Of a stretch of DNA of 64,000 bases, positions 1-8,198 are shown one piece after another (the first letter of the stretch is position 1; the number at the start of each line of letters is the position of its first letter). The notes beneath the pieces were generated by a model that was not told the DNA's origin, ran no database searches, and was given only the letters and a program-made list of their open reading frames with translations. The DNA is taken from positions 124,001 to 188,000 of the forward strand of contig JAHJJX010000027.1 in assembly GCA_018822665.1 (NCBI GenBank), given 5' to 3'. A program made the position numbers and the translations under genes. Origin of the DNA: a bacterium (lineage in GTDB: Bacteria; Campylobacterota; Campylobacteria; Campylobacterales; Sulfurimonadaceae).

Positions 1-384
1 ATGAAAATAATCACCCACTAAGGATGTTGACACTATCATCAAAATAGCAACCGTGATTCCAAATACAAATCTTGAAAATAAGAGCAGTTCTATTGTTTGC
101 AAATAGAGCCCTGCACTTCCTGTAATGGAAAAAAACAAGAGTGCAAAAATTGCAGCTTTCTTTTTTCCTGCTTTATGAATAAGATGCCCTAAAAACGGCG
201 CTAATATTGCAATTGCCAAAGAGGGAAGCGTAATCATCATTCGTGAGAAAAATTCTATATTGTCTATGTTTGTGAAATATTCTTTCAAATGAGGCAAGGT
301 TGTGACGATTGCAACATTGGACATCATTGTCGTCATTGCGATAAGAAGAAGCGTAAGAATGGTTAGTTTGCTGATTGCGTGCAT
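1..384 (-). CDS. MFS transporter, N-terminal part (runs off the window)
   Basis: An open minus-strand frame from an ATG at 384 to base 1 with no stop; the ORF track misses it and lists a shadow ORF at 173..421 instead. The 128 visible residues start MHAISKLTILTLLLIAMTTM and contain at least three hydrophobic segments separated by HLIHKAGKKK, a basic loop like the TM2-TM3 loop of major facilitator superfamily drug or metabolite exporters. The substrate cannot be told from the N-terminal third. The ribosome binding site is weak (AAAG). The gene diverges from pgsA across 134 bp. Confidence 0.75.
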   Translation of the reverse strand, partial: MHAISKLTILTLLLIAMTTMMSNVAIVTTLPHLKEYFTNIDNIEFFSRMMITLPSLAIAILAPFLGHLIHKAGKKKAAIFALLFFSITGSAGLYLQTIELLLFSRFVFGITVAILMIVSTSLVGDYFH

Positions 385-518
385 TTATTTTACTTTCTGG
401 GTTTATCCGCCATTTTATCATAGACTTTCTTTCTTATGAAAGAAACATCCAAAATTAAATAAAGTCTAAGTAAGTAATAAATAGCTAGAATTCGTCATTA
501 AAAAATCAAGGACTGTTT

Positions 519-1070
519 TTGTTCAACCTCCCGAATATATTAGCTTCTTTACGCATACTTATAGCTCCACTTATGTTTTGGATTATTCTTAATCCGGAAT
601 TCTTTACAGACAACGGCTACCATGTCACTTGGAATTATTACTTTGCTTCGCTCTTTTTCGTGCTTGCTTCAGTTACTGATTTTTTTGATGGATACATAGC
701 AAGAGAATGGAATCAATCCACGATGCTTGGAGCCATACTTGACCCTTTAGCTGACAAAATGCTAACGCTGGCTGCATTTTTAGGTCTTATGATGATTGGC
801 GAGGCCTCTGCTTGGGCTATCTACATCATTATAGTTCGTGAACTTTTCATCACAGGCATACGAACACTCGGTGTAAGCGAAGGAATAAGCGTCAAAGCTT
901 CATGGGCAGGAAAAATAAAAACAGTGTCGCAAATGATAGCTATTGGATTTTTACTTATGCATTGGCCTTTTGGAAATGAGATGCTGTGGATTGCGACAGC
1001 CTTAACAGTGTATTCAGGGCTCGAATATTTATGGGGTTTTAAAGAAGCTTTATTGAAGGAAAGTAAATAA
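519..1070 (+). CDS. pgsA: CDP-diacylglycerol-glycerol-3-phosphate 3-phosphatidyltransferase
   Basis: Makes phosphatidylglycerol phosphate from CDP-diacylglycerol and glycerol 3-phosphate in the inner membrane, the committed step to phosphatidylglycerol and cardiolipin. The CDP-alcohol phosphotransferase signature D-G-x2-A-R-x8-G-x3-D-x3-D is visible as DGYIAREWNQST..GAILDPLAD around residues 55-80. The 183 residues with several membrane segments fit the family. The start is TTG at 519, supported by AAGGA seven bases upstream. The stop overlaps the rseP start by one base (TAATG), so the two are probably co-translated. Confidence 0.93.
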   Translation: MFNLPNILASLRILIAPLMFWIILNPEFFTDNGYHVTWNYYFASLFFVLASVTDFFDGYIAREWNQSTMLGAILDPLADKMLTLAAFLGLMMIGEASAWAIYIIIVRELFITGIRTLGVSEGISVKASWAGKIKTVSQMIAIGFLLMHWPFGNEMLWIATALTVYSGLEYLWGFKEALLKESK

Positions 1071-2122
1071 TGAGTTGGTTAGTATCTCTTTTAGTTTTAT
1101 CCGCACTTATATTTTTTCATGAGCTTGGGCATTACGCTGCGGCGAGACTTATGGGTGTTTATGTAGAAGTTTTCAGCATTGGCTTTGGAAAAAGACTCTT
1201 TACTTTTCGTGCGTGGAGTACGGAGTGGAGTATCTCTGCCATACCGCTTGGCGGATATGTAAGAATGAAAGGGCAAGATGACAGCGACCCCGGCAAAAAA
1301 AGTTTTGATGCGGATAGCTATAATGTAAAAACTCCTACACAAAAAATATTTATACTTCTAGCAGGTCCTGCAGCAAATTTTATTTTGGCATTTGTTCTCT
1401 ACTTTGTGATTGCTCTTGGAGGACCTAATATCCTCTCTCCGGTTATAGGTGATGTTGTAAAAGATTCGCCCGCCTTTATTGCAGGCTTAGAATCAAAAGA
1501 CACGATTCGTTCCATAAACGGAGTTGCGATTGCAACTTGGAAAGAGATGGCAGAGATTATCTCAGAAGCGGAAGGTTCTTTAAGCATTGAAATACAAAGG
1601 GGTGGTTTTATAGAGTTTAAAATACTTACTCCAAAGTTTACAGAGACTATCAACATGTACGGAGAAACCATACAAAGAAAAATGATAGGCATAGGCAGTG
1701 CAGGCGTTTCTCATAAATTGGAATTAACTCCTCTTGAGACATTATCGTATGCATCACAGCAGACTGTTTTTGCATCAACGCTCATCTTTACAGGCGTGAA
1801 AAAACTCCTCCTTGGCGAAGTGCCTGCCAAAGAGCTTGGAGGCGTTATAAGCATAGTTAAACTCACTTCCGATGCAACGGATGCCGGATGGATGAGCGTA
1901 CTCTTTTTTGCGGCTCTCATCTCCGTAAACCTAGGGGTTTTAAACCTTCTTCCAATCCCGGCACTTGATGGAGGGCACATTATGTTTAATCTTTATGAGC
2001 TCATCTCCAGAAGAATTCCGAGCGAAGCTGTGATTATCAAGCTTACAATTGCCGGATGGGTCGTGCTTTTTTCTCTTATGGGACTTGGTCTTTACAATGA
2101 CATTAACAGATTGATAGGATAA
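1070..2122 (+). CDS. rseP: RIP metalloprotease RseP (site-2 protease, M50)
   Basis: Intramembrane zinc protease that cleaves membrane-anchored substrates such as anti-sigma factors or signal-peptide remnants. The zinc motif HELGH lies in the first membrane segment (residues 17-21), a PDZ domain occupies about residues 120-200 (GDVVKDSPAFIAGL), and the second metal motif NLLPIPALDGGH is near residue 290. The 350-residue length is typical of the short one-PDZ form. It overlaps pgsA by one base and is followed five bases later by the PLP-binding protein gene, suggesting one transcript. Confidence 0.94.
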   Translation: MSWLVSLLVLSALIFFHELGHYAAARLMGVYVEVFSIGFGKRLFTFRAWSTEWSISAIPLGGYVRMKGQDDSDPGKKSFDADSYNVKTPTQKIFILLAGPAANFILAFVLYFVIALGGPNILSPVIGDVVKDSPAFIAGLESKDTIRSINGVAIATWKEMAEIISEAEGSLSIEIQRGGFIEFKILTPKFTETINMYGETIQRKMIGIGSAGVSHKLELTPLETLSYASQQTVFASTLIFTGVKKLLLGEVPAKELGGVISIVKLTSDATDAGWMSVLFFAALISVNLGVLNLLPIPALDGGHIMFNLYELISRRIPSEAVIIKLTIAGWVVLFSLMGLGLYNDINRLIG

Positions 2123-2127
2123 TTACA

Positions 2128-2802
2128 ATGACAGAAATTGAATATAAGATATACATCGATGATGTAATAAGAAGAGTTGAGACAGCAAGACTCAAAGTGA
2201 GCGACCATCATATAGTAAAAATTGTTGCAATCAGCAAATATTCCACTGCAAAGGAGATAGAAAAACTATATAAAATAGGACAAAGAGCGTATGGTGAAAA
2301 TAAAATTCAAGACCTCAAAGCTAAAAAACAAGAACTTGAAGAATATCCCTTAGAGTGGCATTTTGTAGGAAATCTGCAAAAAAACAAGATTAATAATTTT
2401 CTTGACATTCACCCTGCTCTTTTTCATTCCCTTGATTCTCTGGAATTAGCACAAGAACTTCAAAAAAAACTTGAAGCCAGAGGAATATCTTTAGATGCCC
2501 TGCTTCAAATCAACTCTGCAAAAGAGGAAAGTAAACACGGTGTTATGCCGGAGTCGGCATGTGGAATCTATGCGCAGATAACAAAAGAGTGCCCAAATAT
2601 CCATCTTAAAGGTGTAATGAGCATCGGTGCTCACAGTGAAGACAAAACGATTATTAAAAAAAGTTTTGATACGACCTATGAAATTTACAAGTCCCTCAAA
2701 GGGGCAACAATTTGTTCTATGGGTATGAGCGGAGATTTTGAGCTTGCTATTGAATGCGGGTCAAATATGGTTCGTCTTGGCTCGGTAATGTTTAACAAAT
2801 AA
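2128..2802 (+). CDS. YggS/PROSC family pyridoxal-phosphate homeostasis protein
   Basis: A PLP-binding alanine-racemase-fold protein without known catalytic activity; in E. coli the YggS homologue balances vitamin B6 pools and affects amino-acid and keto-acid metabolism. Family motifs seen are VAISKYSTAKEIEKL (PLP lysine in the first strand), YGENKIQDL, WHFVGNLQKNKI and CSMGMSGDFELAIECGSNMVRLGS at the C-terminus. The 224 residues match the family. The ATG has AGGATAA upstream, inside the end of rseP. One uptake-like 9-mer (2556-2564) lies in the gene. Confidence 0.92.
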   Translation: MTEIEYKIYIDDVIRRVETARLKVSDHHIVKIVAISKYSTAKEIEKLYKIGQRAYGENKIQDLKAKKQELEEYPLEWHFVGNLQKNKINNFLDIHPALFHSLDSLELAQELQKKLEARGISLDALLQINSAKEESKHGVMPESACGIYAQITKECPNIHLKGVMSIGAHSEDKTIIKKSFDTTYEIYKSLKGATICSMGMSGDFELAIECGSNMVRLGSVMFNK

Positions 2803-2820
2803 TTCCCTCGAAAGGGAATT
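2801..2820. terminator. Short hairpin between convergent genes
   Basis: Eight-base stem AATTCCCT/AGGGAATT with a CGAA tetraloop, starting at the yggS stop codon. It sits between convergent genes (yggS plus, DTW gene minus), where a terminator is expected, but neither side carries a clear U-run, so it may only stabilise mRNA 3' ends. Confidence 0.4.
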
Positions 2821-2878
2821 GAAGTTACTGTATTACTTTTCTTGCGTTAATGCCTTGAATATAATTATCTCAGAAAAA

Positions 2879-3529
2879 TTATTTAAAGCGTACAGAATTA
2901 CACACACTGCTGTCTATACGTGCTAACTGATACTCTATCATTTTATTAAAAGGGTTTAAAAACATATCTAAATCATTTTGCTCAATATTTTCCACATGCC
3001 AAGCATTTAAAAGCGCAATAACTTCTAAAGTTGATTCTATGGTAGATAAACAATATTCTGCCGGTTGTTCTTTTATCTTAAACTGAGACAGTTTTGTACT
3101 CTCAAAGCTGAGATGTTTCAATGAATGCAAATTTTTACTTTCTCTTAAGATTTTAACAGAGCATGCCCAAGTGGAGTCTATAATAAAAATTGCTCTGTTT
3201 TTCTTGGCATGTGTAAATGTGTCAAAAGTTGCGCTGCTTAAATTAACTGCATTTTTAGATGGATAAAGTACAAAACTTTCATATTCTGAAATAATCTCAT
3301 TTATCTGCTTATGATGCGTAAAGTCTATACCCACAAAAAGTTCTGAATTTTCAAGCGCCAAGTTTGTTAGATGTCCGGTGCCGTTTTTCACTTTTTTAAA
3401 CTCTTTTGGATGCATCAGTATGACAAATTTTGTATTTGTTTTGATGGTATGCACATATTCGCACATGCAGGAACTTTTAGGTCTATAACAGGTGTAACAC
3501 TTTTTTCTGTCGCAATAAAGTGTTTTCAT
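2879..3529 (-). CDS. DTW domain protein (tRNA-uridine aminocarboxypropyltransferase family)
   Basis: DTW-domain proteins (TapT/TuaA-like) transfer the aminocarboxypropyl group of SAM to uridine in tRNA, giving acp3U. Visible are an N-terminal cysteine cluster (CYTCYRPKSSCMC, a probable zinc site), VILMHPKEFKKVKNGTGHL, and the hallmark region IFIIDSTWACSVKIL, where DSTW corresponds to the eponymous D-x-T-W patch. I chose the ATG at 3529 over the track's TTG at 3535 because AGG lies seven bases before it. The gene is divergent from the flavoprotein at 3593. Substrate tRNA and position are unknown. Confidence 0.85.
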   Translation of the reverse strand: MKTLYCDRKKCYTCYRPKSSCMCEYVHTIKTNTKFVILMHPKEFKKVKNGTGHLTNLALENSELFVGIDFTHHKQINEIISEYESFVLYPSKNAVNLSSATFDTFTHAKKNRAIFIIDSTWACSVKILRESKNLHSLKHLSFESTKLSQFKIKEQPAEYCLSTIESTLEVIALLNAWHVENIEQNDLDMFLNPFNKMIEYQLARIDSSVCNSVRFK

Positions 3530-3592
3530 AGACAAACCTGCTTATTAAATTATGCAAATTATACTAAAATTACAAAAAAAACAAGGACACCC

Positions 3593-4828
3593 TTGATAAA
3601 TAGATATGATCTTATAGTTGTCGGTTCAGGCGCTGCTGGAATGATGTCCGCCATAGTGAGTGCAAGAAAAGGTAACAAAGTTCTTCTTTTGGAAAAGCTC
3701 CCCCGCATTGCTTCAAAACTCAAAGCTACCGGCGGCGGTCGCTGCAACCTCAGCAATACACTCTCAAACGAAGACTTTATGGCTCGTTTCGGGCGTGATG
3801 GAAGGTTTATGCAAGACGCACTTCAAGTCCTTAATTACAAAGCCTTGACACAATTTTTCAAAGAGATTGGTGTTGAAACACATGCTCCCGACGGGTATAG
3901 AATTTTTCCAACCTCCCACAGCTCCGCCACTATCATAGAAGCTCTTGAAAAAGAGATAAACAAAATCGGTGTTACGCTTATCTGTTCACAAAAAGTTGAG
4001 CACATCTTAGAGGAAAACGGACAAGTTACAGGGGTAAAAACAAGCGATGCAGCATATCACGCACCTCATGTCGTCGTAGCAACAGGAGGTCTTGGCTACC
4101 CGACTTTAGGGGCGGAGGGGGATGGTTATCATCTAGCCGCCGAACTTGGACATAAAATTACCCAGCTGCATCCTGCCATGATGCCTTTAAAAACAAAAGA
4201 AGAGTGGGTGAAAAACTGCCGTGCCGACACTCTGGCAAAAGTGGAACTTCGCGTAGATTTGCCAAAACACAAAAAACTTCGTGCCACAGGTGATTTAATC
4301 TTTACAAACAACGGTATTCGGGGTCCTGTTATACTAGATTTTGCAAGAGAAGTGACTCCGCTTCTAAAAAAATATGGGGAGGTGCCTTTACTTTTAAACC
4401 TTACAAAAGGGATGAATGAGGATGAAATTTTCAAGCATTTGAAAAATGAAGCTTTTAAGAATCCACATGCCAAAACAATTGAGCATATTGCCACTCTGCT
4501 TCCACATGCCATTTCACAAGAGTTATGCTTGTTGGCCGGCATCTCTCCTGATGAAGATTATGGAAAAATTGCAGGTGCTTCTCGAGATAAACTTGTTAAA
4601 CTTTTAGCATGGACACCGCTTAGAGTTATTGGGCACGACGGTTTTAAAATGGCAATGATAACCCGCGGCGGAATCGATTTAAAAGAGATAAATCCTAAAA
4701 CGATGCAAAGTAAAATTGTAAATGGTTTGTATTTTTGCGGCGAGGTTATGAATCTTGATGGTCCGTGCGGAGGCTATAATCTTCAATGGTCTTTTGCAAG
4801 CGGGGCTTTGGCCGGAGAGCTTCACTGA
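3593..4828 (+). CDS. HI0933/YhiN family FAD-dependent oxidoreductase
   Basis: Flavoprotein of unknown physiological reaction. The N-terminus carries the dinucleotide fold IVVGSGAAGMMSAIVSARKG, followed by the family-typical KLPRIASKLKATGGGRCNLSN and a C-terminal FAD segment GLYFCGEVMNLDGPCGGYN. The track ORF starts at 3371, but TTG at 3593 is the real start: AAGGA lies five bases before it, it precedes the Rossmann strand directly, and upstream codons overlap the divergent DTW gene. That gives 411 residues, normal for the family. The last 83 bases overlap the 3' end of the convergent ThiE-like gene. Confidence 0.9.
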   Translation: MINRYDLIVVGSGAAGMMSAIVSARKGNKVLLLEKLPRIASKLKATGGGRCNLSNTLSNEDFMARFGRDGRFMQDALQVLNYKALTQFFKEIGVETHAPDGYRIFPTSHSSATIIEALEKEINKIGVTLICSQKVEHILEENGQVTGVKTSDAAYHAPHVVVATGGLGYPTLGAEGDGYHLAAELGHKITQLHPAMMPLKTKEEWVKNCRADTLAKVELRVDLPKHKKLRATGDLIFTNNGIRGPVILDFAREVTPLLKKYGEVPLLLNLTKGMNEDEIFKHLKNEAFKNPHAKTIEHIATLLPHAISQELCLLAGISPDEDYGKIAGASRDKLVKLLAWTPLRVIGHDGFKMAMITRGGIDLKEINPKTMQSKIVNGLYFCGEVMNLDGPCGGYNLQWSFASGALAGELH

Positions 4829-5372
4829 AATAACGGATAGAAGCAAAACCATACACTCCCACTTCTTCCACCGCTTCCACATGCCAAGGCTCCACAATGC
4901 CCCCAAGGGCAAATACTTTTATATTGCACTTTGCTAAAAGAGCCTTCAAGTCTTCTATTCCTTTTGGTTTTCCCTTGTTTGGAGAAACAAAAATCGGACT
5001 GTATGCAACAGCATCTGCTCCGAGTTTTTGGGCTTTTAAAACTTCTTCATGCGTGTGTGTACTGATGATAACTTCAAGCCCCGCTCTCTTGGCATGTGGA
5101 ATTTCATCCAACTGAGTTGAAGTGAGATGAACACCGCTTGCCTTTAAACGAAGCGCTAGTTCCACATGCCGATGCAGAAAACTTTTCATCCCTTCAAACC
5201 CACTGCAAATCTCCACAAAAAGTGAAGCCTGCTTCTCATAGTCCGGATTTGTTTTATCTCGATATAGAGCGAAATCCGGCATGTGGACTTTCAGCGATTC
5301 ACGTAGTTTTTGGTTAAACGTATCCAAATCCTGCGTATACAAATCACTTGAAGTTATCAGATATTTTTTCAC
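4746..5372 (-). CDS. Thiamine phosphate synthase / TenI-like protein
   Basis: TIM-barrel protein of the ThiE/TenI superfamily, which joins thiazole and pyrimidine moieties or aromatises the thiazole in thiamine synthesis. Seen are LRLKASGVHLTS, VIISTHTHEEVLKAQKLGADAVAYSPIF (phosphate-binding strand region) and VFALGGIVEPWHVEAV. The start is GTG at 5372, directly abutting the upstream stop (TAAGTG). A 20-residue tail after YFSEAL runs into the convergent flavoprotein gene. Four of the 20 uptake-like 9-mers lie in this one gene, encoding WHVE, PHAK, RHVE and HMPD. Whether it is the main ThiE or a paralogue cannot be told. Confidence 0.75.
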   Translation of the reverse strand: MKKYLITSSDLYTQDLDTFNQKLRESLKVHMPDFALYRDKTNPDYEKQASLFVEICSGFEGMKSFLHRHVELALRLKASGVHLTSTQLDEIPHAKRAGLEVIISTHTHEEVLKAQKLGADAVAYSPIFVSPNKGKPKGIEDLKALLAKCNIKVFALGGIVEPWHVEAVEEVGVYGFASIRYFSEALRPKPRLQKTIEDYSLRTDHQDS

Positions 5373-5801
5373 TTATTTTCTTAATAATGGATTTTCAAAA
5401 TCGATATGTTTTATATTCACATTTTCTTTATAGCGAACGGCCATAGCATTTACATGGTATTGCAATCTTTCCAGCAGGTAGAGTTCACTTTTGGTGTATT
5501 TTAATTTTGACTCTAAAATGTAGTTTTGCAAAAATTCTAGTTTTTGAAGTTCATCATCAAAAGATATTCCCTCTATAAGGGCTTTTACCTCATCATATTC
5601 AGTTCCGCATGCAGATAAAAAATCATAAGATAAATCCATAGTTTTTAAATTTGCAAGAGCCTTAGAAAATTTAAAATGGTTGTAAAGCATACAGCCTATA
5701 AAATATTCTATATCGGAACTCTCAAATTCCGAATACTGATTTTCTTCATTTTCAAAATGTTTATGCCAAATCGCTAAAGCTTGTTCTAAGTCATTATTCA
5801 T
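5373..5801 (-). CDS. Hypothetical protein, co-transcribed with ThiE-like gene
   Basis: 142 residues, mostly helical and acidic (MNNDLEQALAIWHKHFENEE), with no signal peptide or membrane segment; I do not recognise the family. Its stop directly abuts the GTG of the downstream ThiE-like gene, so translational coupling is likely. The repeated pattern of short helices (YFIGCMLYNHFKFSKALANL) might be TPR-like or DUF309-like, which is only a guess. Confidence 0.65.
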   Translation of the reverse strand: MNNDLEQALAIWHKHFENEENQYSEFESSDIEYFIGCMLYNHFKFSKALANLKTMDLSYDFLSACGTEYDEVKALIEGISFDDELQKLEFLQNYILESKLKYTKSELYLLERLQYHVNAMAVRYKENVNIKHIDFENPLLRK

Positions 5802-5925
5802 TATTTACTCTATTATTAAATTAACTGTAATTATACATAAAGGGGTTAAAAATTTCCATTTTCATAAGTATTAATTTATATCTATTGGGCTACCATAATA
5901 AAAATTTGAGAGGGGAGAGGTACGA

Positions 5926-8082
5926 GTGCCGAGAGACAACTGCCAAAGACTAGATACTGTGCATATAGATGAAGTTCCTATTTCTCCTGATGAATATAAC
6001 AATATTTTAAAAATGCAACATGCGGTGCTGGAGATGATGGCATTGCAGAATACAACAAAAGATATTCTCGCTCGTTTGTGCACTCTTGCCGAGTCACTTC
6101 TTCCAAATTCTGTTGCTTCTATTATGCTTCTGGATAATAAAACGGGGCTAATGAGCATAATATCTGCTCCATCGGTACCAAAGCTTGGACATGATGCACT
6201 CTCACATTTAAAACCGGGACCCGGTGGCGGTTCCTGCGGGAATGCCGTATATAAAAATGAGCCACAATTTATACAAGATGCTTTTCAAGATAATAGATGG
6301 TCGGACCTTCGTCAAATCGCCTATGATTTTAACTTGTGTTCATGCTGGTCCATGCCGGTGAGAAATAAAGAAAAAAAAGCTATCGGCACTTTTGCCTTGT
6401 CTTCATTTGAACACCGTTCACCGGCTCTTTTTCACAAAAAGCTTCTTGAAAATGCGGCTTCACTCGTCAATATTGTTCTTAAAAATGAAGAAAACGAAAA
6501 AAGGATTCAACTCTTTTCTTCTGCTATGCAAAATGCTTCCGAGGGCATGATTATCACCGATGCAAACAATAAAATAATTGAAGTAAATCAAGCTTTTTTA
6601 AAAATTTACGGTTATCAGGAAAAAGATTTACTCAATCAAAATCCAAAAATTTTTTCTTCTGGTCTCTACGGTACAGATTTTTATACACGGATGTGGCAGT
6701 CGATTAGTCATGATTTTAAGTGGAGCGGAGAGATTGTCAATAAACACGCAGATGGAAGTGAAATCATACAATGGCTGAGCATCAGTGCTTTATATAATGA
6801 AGATAATAGTTCCAACAATTATCTGGCAATTTTTAGTGATTTGACAGAACTCAAAAATACGCAGCAACAGATTAAATTTATGGCTTACCACGACTCTCTT
6901 ACGGGACTTCACAATAAATCCTATTTGGAAAAGCTGTTCTCTTTAAAGAAGACATATACGCTTATTTTACTCAATGTTAATAACTTTAGCTACATCAATA
7001 CGGCCTATGGTTATGAAATTGGTGATAAACTCTTAATTTTGCTGGCTAATATACTGAAAAATAATTTTAATATAGATAACACGTGCAGGATTAATTCGGA
7101 TGAATTTGCACTCTTGTACGGCAAAAAAATTTCCATCAAAGAAGAAGTTGCAAAAATTCAAAGTTATTTTTATACCCATGAAGTTCAAGTTGACAATATA
7201 ACTTTAAATATCTCCTTTAGTTACGGCGGGGCTTGCGGAAATAAAAATCTGCTCAGAAACAGTGCCCTCGCTTTAAAGCAAGCCAAAGAAAATGGAAAAA
7301 ACAACTTATATATTTTTAACCAAGATCACGACAACATTGACCATTTGCAAAGAGAATTATTTATAGAATCCAATAATCTGCTACATAATGCACTGAGTGA
7401 AAATAAACTGATTCCCTATTTTCAGGGAATCATGAATAATAAAACAAAAAAGATACTAAAGTTTGAAGTTTTAGCAAGAATTGAGAAAGATGGAGAAATT
7501 ATTTCCCCTAACAAATTTATAGAGCCGGCCCGTTTATCAGGACTTTTGCCTGAAATAACAAAAGTCATGATTGACAAAAGTTTTAAAATAATGCAAATGA
7601 ACACATTTATATTTTCAATAAACATAACCGAAGATGATTTGAGCAGAAATTATCTGGTAGATTATTTAAAGCAAAAATCTTTAGAGTACAACATCAATCC
7701 CAATCGCGTAATTTTAGAAATTTTAGAAGGGGTAAGTGCTACGGGGAAGAAAAATCATACGCGTCAACTCAATACACTCAAAGAGAAAGGATATGCATTA
7801 GCAATCGATGACTTTGGTTCAGAATATTCCAATTTTGAAAGAATTCTCAATTTGGACATTAATTTTTTAAAAATTGATTCCAAATATATCAAAGATATTG
7901 ACACAAATCCTAAAAGTTATGAGATTGCACAAGCCATAGTATTTTTTGCAAAAAATGCAAAAATTCCTTGCATTGCAGAATTTGTACACAATAAATCTGT
8001 TCAAAAAATTGTAAAAAAACTAAAAATAGACTTTTCGCAAGGCTACTATTTTTCGGAACCAAATCCACTTCCAATAGCCTGA
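5926..8082 (+). CDS. GAF-PAS-GGDEF-EAL cyclic-di-GMP signalling protein
   Basis: Cytosolic sensor with four domains: GAF (about 25-185), PAS (about 200-310, GMIITDANNKIIEVNQAF), GGDEF (about 325-465) and EAL (about 475-715). The cyclase signature reads INSDEF rather than GGDEF, so diguanylate cyclase activity is probably lost. The phosphodiesterase part looks usable: EVL for EAL, the metal-binding IDDFGSEYSNF, LKIDSKYI and AEFVHN (for AEGVE), and a terminal QGYYFSEP. The start is GTG at 5926 after GGGAGAGG. I infer a c-di-GMP hydrolase tuned by small-molecule or redox input; no output partner is nearby. Confidence 0.88.
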   Translation: MPRDNCQRLDTVHIDEVPISPDEYNNILKMQHAVLEMMALQNTTKDILARLCTLAESLLPNSVASIMLLDNKTGLMSIISAPSVPKLGHDALSHLKPGPGGGSCGNAVYKNEPQFIQDAFQDNRWSDLRQIAYDFNLCSCWSMPVRNKEKKAIGTFALSSFEHRSPALFHKKLLENAASLVNIVLKNEENEKRIQLFSSAMQNASEGMIITDANNKIIEVNQAFLKIYGYQEKDLLNQNPKIFSSGLYGTDFYTRMWQSISHDFKWSGEIVNKHADGSEIIQWLSISALYNEDNSSNNYLAIFSDLTELKNTQQQIKFMAYHDSLTGLHNKSYLEKLFSLKKTYTLILLNVNNFSYINTAYGYEIGDKLLILLANILKNNFNIDNTCRINSDEFALLYGKKISIKEEVAKIQSYFYTHEVQVDNITLNISFSYGGACGNKNLLRNSALALKQAKENGKNNLYIFNQDHDNIDHLQRELFIESNNLLHNALSENKLIPYFQGIMNNKTKKILKFEVLARIEKDGEIISPNKFIEPARLSGLLPEITKVMIDKSFKIMQMNTFIFSINITEDDLSRNYLVDYLKQKSLEYNINPNRVILEILEGVSATGKKNHTRQLNTLKEKGYALAIDDFGSEYSNFERILNLDINFLKIDSKYIKDIDTNPKSYEIAQAIVFFAKNAKIPCIAEFVHNKSVQKIVKKLKIDFSQGYYFSEPNPLPIA

Positions 8083-8198
8083 GAGACACTCTTTCTCACC
8101 CTATTTTAAGCTGTTTTGTGACAAAGAAGTGACACTTTTTGTTATAGCCATTTAATCCATCTTTGTATAAACTACACAAAAGATTTAAGGATGCAGAG

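Noticed and set aside
173-421. 82-aa minus ORF in the track
   Set aside because: Shadow of the partial MFS gene, which reads through to base 1 in another frame with clear membrane helices.
3371-3592. N-terminal extension of the HI0933-type flavoprotein
   Set aside because: Overlaps the divergent DTW gene; the TTG at 3593 has a proper ribosome binding site and starts just before the Rossmann motif.
4129-4542. 137-aa minus ORF
   Set aside because: Antisense shadow inside the flavoprotein gene, low-complexity S/K composition, no ribosome binding site.
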